From positions 64,780 through 128,779 of the forward strand of contig BGKB01000075.1 of the NCBI GenBank assembly GCA_003116975.1: a stretch of DNA of 64,000 nucleotides, written 5' to 3'. Source of the stretch: Aurantiochytrium sp. KH105. Its lineage: Eukaryota > Sar > Bigyra > Thraustochytrida > Thraustochytriidae. The translations under genes were made by a program, and so were the position numbers. Below the pieces are notes generated by a model. That model was not told the origin of the DNA. It ran no database searches and saw only the letters and a program-made list of their open reading frames with translations. Positions 58,501-64,000 of the stretch are shown here, piece by piece (within the stretch, counting starts at the first letter, position 1; each line of letters opens with the position of its first letter).

Positions 58501-59769
58501 ACTGCGCTGCACGCACTTGCGTGGCGACCATCCAAGCCTCTCGTTGCGGCCGCAGATGCAGCCACGCGGAGCTTTGTGGATCGTGCTGCCAAGGCGGGAA
58601 GCCGGCAGCAACCAAGCATGGAGATGCAGCGACTGCTCGTCGCCCCAGCCGTGCGAAGCGCTATCTATTCTGGCAGTGCCCTCGCCGGCTACTTGGTCGC
58701 CCAAGCAGGACACGGAAACCAGGACCTTGATGATGCCGCTGACGTTCTTCAAAACACTGCCCGCAAGTCTGACACCGAGTCTCTCATGGTGATGCAGCAC
58801 GAGGCTCTTCGCGTTTCTTTCGTGGCCCAAGACAAGGATGGAAACGGTCGCGCCGAGGAGGACGAAAATGACGAGGGCGATGAAAAGGGACTCTTTGCGA
58901 GAGCTGCCTCTCTAGCCAGGGATATTTCCGCTCGTGCGCACAACTGCCCCGAACGCATGGCGCCGCCGCTCATTGCCGCGCTGGAGGAGGACTTTGCCTT
59001 TGCCCTCGCTGCAACCGACGACAATGCCTCGCTCCGTCGCGTGGGCTTTCTCGCACTGCTTGTGCCATTTGTGCGCATTCTCAAGCCACATCAGCTCCAT
59101 GACGTTCGTCAAGTTTGGTCAGCGCAGATCAATGAGAGCACCTCGCAGGCTAGTGCAATCATGAAACTCCTCTTGAGCGAAGACGAGCCCAACGGAGATC
59201 TCGACGAGAATCTCGTGAGACGTGGACGTGCTGCGTTCCGTGATCTCGAGGCGGCACTGGGCGTCCGGACGCAGACTGGCGCAAAGAGTGACAAGGATGG
59301 GGACGTCGTTGTCGATGATGACGATGATGATGACGACGAAGAAGAAGAAAGTGACATGGAGGAAAAGAACGAGTCCAAGTCCTCTTCAGCTTCTCGTCGT
59401 CGCTCTGCAGCCTCGTCGCAAAGCTCCAAACGCCGAACGCCAAAATCTCGCCAGTCTTCCACATCGACTTCTTCTGCGCGCAAACGCCGCAAGGTCGTGA
59501 ATGATGGCAAAGACGGAAATGAAGAAGAAGAAGATGATGATGATGTCAGCGCTCGCGAGATTGAAAAGAATCTCTTTGCCGCAAGTGACTCCGAGACAGG
59601 TCGAACGGCCTCTCGTATGGGGCCGCAAGAAGACGCCTTATTTTCCGAGAGCGGTGTAGGAGCCCACGAGTCTGCACATCCCGGCGACGAAGATGAAGAC
59701 GATGTCAGCAACGACGAGGCCGTCAAAGGTGTGCGGCCGCGTCGCCGCTCCGGCCGCATGGCTGCCTAA
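55591..59769 (+). CDS. SCC3: Cohesin subunit Scc3/STAG
   Basis: 1392 residues. Scc3/STAG binds the kleisin Scc1 and DNA and is needed for sister-chromatid cohesion. Recognised by the N-terminal STAG block FFDKYPLQHWKQFSSKFARF (about 177-200), LSFRHTAVETA (animals: RAFRHTST) and the stromalin conservative domain (about 350-420): MFHSKVNNRCKDIHDEVRLA, then RLLSDRSPAVRKKACEVW. HEAT repeats continue to about 1220. Ends are charged: an N-terminal Ser/Lys/Asp-rich segment, an internal GAC-coded poly-Asp run (about 588-606) and a C-terminal acidic/basic tail (KRRTPKSRQ, RRRSGRMAA) suited to DNA and nuclear import. The start is MTASERRSAR at 55591. The frame extends 21 codons upstream through repetitive CGCACG sequence, which is less likely coding. 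Single exon. Confidence 0.87.
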   Translation: MTASERRSARKRTATTWFVAGPSKRVAAEGDEGESSEDDDFANDSEQETTKTSQKSRSKSSAKTKTTKSTSKSRGKKSKNGAQTMEYGEILAALADDGVSITQLVREIVQDESSTPESISVRLVGFLLECAGTPADTVRSALRDQDEAPDENDIVEIEKDEVDDIASDIASDRKSFFDKYPLQHWKQFSSKFARFWEALIAESDTTLSLIDDSSAFYQVLPALVRSVVALSVGPMLSFRHTAVETAAHLGKALLSLFNAELVKLFKVVKQLASKVKRASPMEKLVKDLKRTLAGLLEPTSKFLSTAPIDKALEAIASAASKSQKPVADLATSCLRMTASLKRLNGMAQQLFNGMFHSKVNNRCKDIHDEVRLASLHVIEAFMQQDPVHFIWIARVHVDRLLSDRSPAVRKKACEVWRVCMLSAGPAQDLELDAADRKRSDQSLLKKKSDWASRALADELGGPLLSDVNAGVIESAIRAVSAIFEVNRKSVEMSTEQAVERCLCYMDTAEESLAGVRLAAAEFALKSRPELVGDARASGSARTGAAGLAQARLQLASLLELLANLAGSRQGSKRASTDKDNNDDGNMEEDDDELDDDDDDDDEYDDDIDSEIGYEELREMAAKPRILPFEILAKVVQAFWALPECDFLRNWEAQCNMLQSYGENNVSGNLGALRAQTLAGIIRAASDCIPEQSGASGKSARGGNRRKSLSAAAKKDATTMARALHEAVERSLTDLVVTFRAEPAVLRNLIPLCAKLDLALYTRDSQRKKLAKLTKSLSQVFLQHMDPVLLFETGRILAGVLASSETSPVGKEAKTILAEMRTGVHASIAKAGEQFKDGAADEETWTALANGVRRIGMLLRVDAETEPLEIETQNNVCNALCTCGRKEAVLLADGLVALQLDLVAAFRAAASACEDKEKLESACADVVRRRDALARVLEHVFDTYDSPRKLQQAAIATLMDMRVLCARRLESTALHALAWRPSKPLVAAADAATRSFVDRAAKAGSRQQPSMEMQRLLVAPAVRSAIYSGSALAGYLVAQAGHGNQDLDDAADVLQNTARKSDTESLMVMQHEALRVSFVAQDKDGNGRAEEDENDEGDEKGLFARAASLARDISARAHNCPERMAPPLIAALEEDFAFALAATDDNASLRRVGFLALLVPFVRILKPHQLHDVRQVWSAQINESTSQASAIMKLLLSEDEPNGDLDENLVRRGRAAFRDLEAALGVRTQTGAKSDKDGDVVVDDDDDDDDEEEESDMEEKNESKSSSASRRRSAASSQSSKRRTPKSRQSSTSTSSARKRRKVVNDGKDGNEEEEDDDDVSAREIEKNLFAASDSETGRTASRMGPQEDALFSESGVGAHESAHPGDEDEDDVSNDEAVKGVRPRRRSGRMAA

Positions 59770-60202
59770 ACTCAAAAAAAGAAAGAAAAAAGGCAGCCAA
59801 ACCCTTCTGCGTTACCTTTGCGAGCACCCGCCGCCGGTCTCAGTTGTCCTCCCGCTGTAAAATCATGAAATATCACTCTCTTTTCTCCCTGAGACCCGGG
59901 TCCGAACCGATGTCGGGGTCATCTCGCTCGCTCTTCAATCTCCTCGCCACTCGCTTTCACTTTGTTCATCACCGGCTCACCTAAATCAAGTAGCTCGTGA
60001 CCCTCCCTCACGCAGAAGTTTGTTCGGCGCGTGGGCAAGCGCATGGGTGCAGGCAAAGATGTGTGCGGCAGCGTCATCGATTCGTCAAACCAATCCTTGA
60101 TCAAACCATTCATTCATTCATACATTCATTCATTCATCCATACATCGTCAATCAGATCAGACCAGGTCGATCGATCGGCCTCGGTTCGTTCCGGCTGGGA
60201 AG
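59770..60202. other. Intergenic with CATT repeat
   Basis: 433 bases. A-rich just after the SCC3 stop, then unremarkable. An imperfect (CATT)n tract at 60109-60147 and CGATCGATCGG near 60168 lie directly before the PDK start. No gene seen. Confidence 0.5.
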
Positions 60203-61597
60203 ATGCTCACGGGGAAGCAGGCGACCGCTAGAGCTGCGGAACGCGCGCGAGCACGGCTGGCGCGAACGTGGCAGCCTCGACGATGGATGAGCGCTGGTGA
60301 GAATGACGCAGGAGCACCGCCGCCTTACGTGACGTACCTGCGCAAGATGGCGCGGCTCAAGGCGACGCCGGTGAGCCTGGAGAACCTCTTTCGCTTTGGC
60401 AAGGCCTCGTATGGCGACAAGACGCAGCGCTTGCGAAACGCACAGTTTCTTCACAACGAACTCCAGATTCGTATCGCGCAGCGCGTCGTCGAGCTCGAGC
60501 AGCTGCCGCTAGGACTGCCGTACACAACGCCCATTAAGAGCGTCATCGGGTGGTACCAGGACTATTTCGACCGCGTTGCAGAATCCCCCTTTCCGCAGTC
60601 CGAGGAGGACGAGGAAGACTTCTCGGACATGCTCCGCTTCATACTGCAAGATCATAACGAGGTTATTGAGACGACCTCGCGAGGCGTGCTCGAAGTTCGT
60701 GCAAACCTCAAGGGCTTTTCGCTTGACGACCAACGTGTCGTGGACACTGTGCTCAACCGTTTCTATCTTGCTCGCATTGGCCTCCGCTTCCTCATCGAGC
60801 ATCACATTACCAGCCGCGAAACCCAGCCAGGTTATGCGGGAATTATTCAAAGTCGCTGCAAGCCAGTCGAGATCCTTCAGGACGCGGCCCTCGACGCGGC
60901 CATGCTCTGCGAGCGGATACACGGCGTGGCCCCGCGCATAGAATGCCGTCAGCTCCATCGAAAAAGAATGCGCAAGTCCGTTGAGATGGAGTGCAACGGC
61001 GACCTCGACACGGACGAGGACATCACCTTTACATATGTTCCAGGCCATCTTCGCTACATGCTGGGTGAAGTCTTAAAGAACGCTTTTCGTGCTGTCGCCG
61101 AATTCGAAGGTCCCGTTGACGACGAGGATCACTTGTCGCCCATCGAGGTGACCATTGTAGAGGGCCCGCATGACGTGGCCATTCGCGTAAGCGATCGTGG
61201 AGGTGGCATTGCGCGACCCAAACTTCCTCTGATTTGGAGCTACCTGCACTCCACGGCCAAAGATCCCCGAATCCAGGACGAGCTTCTCGCGGATGGTCGA
61301 ACTTCGCCCATTCTTGCTGGATACGGTGTCGGTCTACCACTCAGCAGACTTTACGCTCGTTATTTCGGTGGAGACCTTGACATCAAGTCCCTCGAAGGGT
61401 ATGGCACGGACACTTATTTGCACCTCAGTCGTCTGGGCGACAATTGCGAAAATCTGCCACCGAGCGTCATGCGTTCGCCTGCCGAGGGCGACTCGAGCTT
61501 GCCTCGAGGGGCTTCCAACCTTTTCTTTTTTGGCGACCGTCGATCCTGGAAAGAAAACGTTCTCGTCGGCAACGCCGATCCATATTACGAGGCATGA
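60203..61597 (+). CDS. PDK: Pyruvate dehydrogenase kinase (mitochondrial)
   Basis: 464 residues. PDK phosphorylates and switches off the pyruvate dehydrogenase E1-alpha subunit in the mitochondrial matrix. The all-helical BCDHK/PDK N-domain (about 45-220) contains RNAQFLHNELQIRIAQRVVE and NRFYLARIGLRFLIEHHI. The GHKL ATPase part has the N-box EVLKNAFRA (about 288), G1 DRGGG (about 331), G2 GYGVGLPLSRLYARYFGG (about 372) and EGYGTD. RLYARYFGGDL followed by YLHLSRLGD is nearly the plant PDK sequence and separates it from BCKDK. The first ~28 residues are Arg/Ala-rich without acidic residues, a good matrix-targeting presequence, which also supports the start at MLTGKQATARAA. Upstream control point for the carnitine acyltransferase next door only in metabolic terms. 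Confidence 0.95.
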   Translation: MLTGKQATARAAERARARLARTWQPRRWMSAGENDAGAPPPYVTYLRKMARLKATPVSLENLFRFGKASYGDKTQRLRNAQFLHNELQIRIAQRVVELEQLPLGLPYTTPIKSVIGWYQDYFDRVAESPFPQSEEDEEDFSDMLRFILQDHNEVIETTSRGVLEVRANLKGFSLDDQRVVDTVLNRFYLARIGLRFLIEHHITSRETQPGYAGIIQSRCKPVEILQDAALDAAMLCERIHGVAPRIECRQLHRKRMRKSVEMECNGDLDTDEDITFTYVPGHLRYMLGEVLKNAFRAVAEFEGPVDDEDHLSPIEVTIVEGPHDVAIRVSDRGGGIARPKLPLIWSYLHSTAKDPRIQDELLADGRTSPILAGYGVGLPLSRLYARYFGGDLDIKSLEGYGTDTYLHLSRLGDNCENLPPSVMRSPAEGDSSLPRGASNLFFFGDRRSWKENVLVGNADPYYEA

Positions 61598-62178
61598 TCT
61601 CCGCGAAACTACAATGCTTCGATCGCAGTCGTCATCAGCATCACCAAGCTATCGAGAACATACCACGAGTTGACTCATGTCGCTCATTTCATTCATCACA
61701 ACCTTCATTCCTCTCTCCCTCCCTCTCTCCATCTCTCCATCCTTCCGTCCATCAATGTCTCTCTCTCTCTCGCGCGCGCGCGCGGGTCCGCTCTTGGCTT
61801 CTTCTGGCCCCGCGAACGTAAGAACCTGAGCCAAAGTAAAAGTTGCGAGCTTGGTCGCGATCACCGGGCGGGCGGAGACAAGTGGACTTGCTGCCGCACT
61901 CGCGCCATCCCGCCAGTCGCGAGGCCCAGCGCGGGCGAGTCTCTATCGCCTGCTCACTTGCTTGCTAAACAGCTCCAGCTCGCCCGTGGTTGTGGCAGTG
62001 GCTGCTACCATCCTGGATGTCGCACACCCCCTTCTCTTCTCCTTCCTTTCTCGAGCGTGCAGTGCGAGTCCCGTCCCAACAACTCGAAGTTCTGTACCTT
62101 CCCGGCCGTCCACAATGGGCCGCGGGAGAAAGCAGCTGCTGCAGACACCAATTCTCCGGATCGCCGGCGACCAGCAGC
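61598..62178. other. Intergenic with pyrimidine and CG repeats
   Basis: 580 bases. A long pyrimidine tract (61710-61770), (TC)n, then (CG)n at 61771-61784. No recognisable gene. An upstream non-coding or short coding exon of the carnitine acyltransferase could lie here, as the pyrimidine tract would suit an acceptor, but I cannot pick one. Confidence 0.45.
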
Positions 62179-64000
62179 ATGGGCAACGCGAACAACACGC
62201 GCCTCGGGCGCGCCGGCAAGAGCAGCAGCCGAGCAGGACCCCCGGTGGCGGCGGCGACGGCGGCGGCTCGGGCTCGAGATGCTGCGGGACCAGCGATGGC
62301 GGCGACCAAGGCGACCGCTGCTGCTGCCGCGCCTGCCGCACAGACGCGTGGGGATGCACACGTCGCGCGGAAGCCCGAAGTGGCCTCAGAAGGGACATTT
62401 CGCTACCAGGAGGAGCTCCCCAAACTGCCCGTGCCGGCGCTCGAGGCCACATGCGAGCGCTTTCTTGCCACGGTAAGACCGCTGCTGTCGAGCGAGGACA
62501 TGGCGGAAACCGAGCAAGCTGTGCAAGCCTTTCTGGACGACCAAGGCCCGGGCATCCAGGAGGAACTCCTTGCCTACGCGGAGACCCAGGATAACTACGT
62601 GGATGCCTTTTGGGACGATGCCTACCTCAAGTATCTCGTACCTGTCGTGGTGAACGTGAATCCGTTCTTTGTGCTGGAGGACGATCCGTCGTCTGCTCGC
62701 AACGACCAGATCCAGCGCGCCGCGCATCTCACGCTCTCGATGCTCAAATTCGTCAAGGCCGTGCGCAACGAGACAATGGCTGTCGATATGGCGCGCAAGA
62801 CACCGCTCTGCATGTCGCAGTATCGTAAAGTCCTGGGCAGTGCCCGCATTCCAGGTCGTGGAGACGAGGGGGATCGCATCGAGACGTTCACAGACTCTAC
62901 GCACATTGTCGTCATGTGCCATGGTCAGCTCTACTACTTTGACGTCGTCACCGCGAGCGGAGACCTTTTGGGCTCTGTCGAGAGCCTAGCAAGCACCTTT
63001 GAGCGGATTCGAGCGAATGCGGCGTGTGTGGACGCTCGCAAGGCTCAGGCGTCCTCGGTCGGAGCCCTTACTGGTGAAGAACGAGCGGTGTGGGGCGAAG
63101 TTCGCGCAGAACTGGAGGCTCAGGATGAAAATAATGCCTCTTCGCTGGCTCTCATCGACGCTGCGCTCTTCGTCGTCTGCCTCGACAACTGCTCGCCTAC
63201 GACGGCGCAAGAGACATCGGCAAACGGTCTTCGCGGCCTCAGCGTTGTTGACGCTGCCGGCGTCCAGCGCGGAACGGTATTCAATCGCTGGTACGACAAG
63301 CTCTGCGTGATTGTCTGCGAGAATGGGTCTGCCCAAATCAACTTCGAGCACACACCTGCAGACGGACATTCTGTTCTGCGTATGGTCAGTGATGTCTTTA
63401 GCGACAACATCATTCGATACGCACAAACGATTAGTGGCAAGCTGGCTGTGCCGAGTGTGCTCAAGAGTGTCCGTTTCGATGCCAAGAAAAGCACGAGTGC
63501 CACAACGCAAGGTGCCCAAGACGACACCGAATACACAACGTTGCCCCGCAAACTCGACTTTGTGCTCGACGACGCTCTTTCGCAAAGCGTTGCGAGCGCG
63601 CAGGAGCGACTTGTGCGTTATGTGGAGCCTTTCAAGATTGCCTGCCTTGAGTACAAGGACTACGGGAAGCGTTTCATCGTTTCGCAAAAGCTAAGTCCTG
63701 ACGCTTTTGTGCAAATGAGCATGATGGCAGCGCTGTATGCAGTGACGGGCGAGCTATCGAATGCGTATGAGTCAGTCATGACCAAGGCTTTTCTCCTTGG
63801 ACGGACAGAAGCAGGGCGACCGGTCACGCCTGAGGCCAAGCGCTTTGTCGAGATGTTCTACAGCATTGAGGTCTCTCCAGAGGAGAAGTTGCAAGCCTTG
63901 GAGCAGGCAACCAAGGCTCACTCGGCAATGACCCGTCGCTGCAGCCAGGGCGAAGGCGTCGATCGCCATCTCTACGCGCTCAAGTGTCTCTGGGCGCTCC
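62179..64000 (+). CDS. Carnitine O-acyltransferase (CPT2-like), 3' partial
   Basis: About 607 residues visible; the frame is open at the window end. It exchanges acyl groups between CoA and carnitine. Family landmarks in order: YVDAFWDDAYLKYLVPVVVN and NPFF, RKTPLCMSQYRKVLGSARIP, IVVMCHGQLYYFDVV, the catalytic His in INFEHTPADGHSVL (about 387), KRFIVSQKLSPDAFVQM and YESVMTKAFLLGRTEAGRP. FEHTPADGHSVLRMVSDVF and the KLSPDA segment are closest to CPT2, the inner mitochondrial enzyme. The N-terminus before EGTFRYQEELP is Ala/Arg-rich low complexity. The start at 62179 (MGNANNTRLG) or at 62296 (MAATKATAAA) is uncertain. Either gives a basic/Ala-rich leader that could be a presequence. An acyltransferase fits with PDK as neighbours in fat versus sugar use, though adjacency proves nothing. 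Confidence 0.9.
   Translation, partial: MGNANNTRLGRAGKSSSRAGPPVAAATAAARARDAAGPAMAATKATAAAAAPAAQTRGDAHVARKPEVASEGTFRYQEELPKLPVPALEATCERFLATVRPLLSSEDMAETEQAVQAFLDDQGPGIQEELLAYAETQDNYVDAFWDDAYLKYLVPVVVNVNPFFVLEDDPSSARNDQIQRAAHLTLSMLKFVKAVRNETMAVDMARKTPLCMSQYRKVLGSARIPGRGDEGDRIETFTDSTHIVVMCHGQLYYFDVVTASGDLLGSVESLASTFERIRANAACVDARKAQASSVGALTGEERAVWGEVRAELEAQDENNASSLALIDAALFVVCLDNCSPTTAQETSANGLRGLSVVDAAGVQRGTVFNRWYDKLCVIVCENGSAQINFEHTPADGHSVLRMVSDVFSDNIIRYAQTISGKLAVPSVLKSVRFDAKKSTSATTQGAQDDTEYTTLPRKLDFVLDDALSQSVASAQERLVRYVEPFKIACLEYKDYGKRFIVSQKLSPDAFVQMSMMAALYAVTGELSNAYESVMTKAFLLGRTEAGRPVTPEAKRFVEMFYSIEVSPEEKLQALEQATKAHSAMTRRCSQGEGVDRHLYALKCLWAL

Noticed and set aside
1-64000. Transposons, LTR elements or viral remnants
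   Set aside because: No reverse transcriptase, integrase, transposase or capsid-like frame and no long terminal repeats seen; the DGQHR gene alone is not evidence of an inserted virus.

Overview
This is nuclear DNA from a protist. About two dozen genes lie close together on both strands, most have one exon, and the few introns have GT..AG ends. There are no operons, Shine-Dalgarno sites or bacterial gene order. The set (DNA-PKcs, cohesin Scc3/STAG, kinesin-4, ADF/cofilin, ER J-proteins, pyruvate dehydrogenase kinase, carnitine acyltransferase) is eukaryotic. An intron-poor, GC-rich stramenopile such as a labyrinthulomycete/thraustochytrid fits best. That placement is inference from gene style, not from any marker gene.

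Layout. 0-11.3 kb: the 3' nine-tenths of an intronless DNA-PKcs gene (5' end outside the window), convergent with a small RraA-type protein. 11.7-17.1 kb: a PH/coiled-coil protein, a coiled-coil protein and a spliced ARF-like GTPase with several membrane segments. 18.5-19.5 kb: ADF/cofilin, whose first coding exon is only the start codon. 21.1-26.1 kb: a tandem pair of DNAJB12-type ER membrane J-proteins. The first carries a large Gly/Ser/Pro repeat array. The second appears to have lost about 200 bases at a single undetermined base. 26.9-37.1 kb: a soluble-adenylyl-cyclase-like giant with an added PH domain, a lysophospholipid acyltransferase and a coiled-coil/tandem-PH protein. 38.4-47.7 kb: FAM50/XAP5, two proteins of unknown function, a DGQHR/ParB-fold protein and HEATR6. 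48.1-55.1 kb: a kinesin-4 with two TPPP/p25-alpha-like C-terminal motifs and a TMX-type thioredoxin. 55.6-64 kb: Scc3/STAG, pyruvate dehydrogenase kinase and a carnitine acyltransferase running off the end.

The genes do not form one pathway. Loose themes are genome maintenance (DNA-PKcs, Scc3, kinesin-4), ER membrane and protein folding (two J-proteins, TMX, ARF-like GTPase, acyltransferase), mitochondrial carbon use (PDK, carnitine acyltransferase) and PH-domain signalling. Intergenic gaps hold simple repeats, GC-rich leaders and several short perfect inverted repeats that look regulatory. I saw no transposon, viral remnant, CRISPR array, tRNA or rRNA gene.
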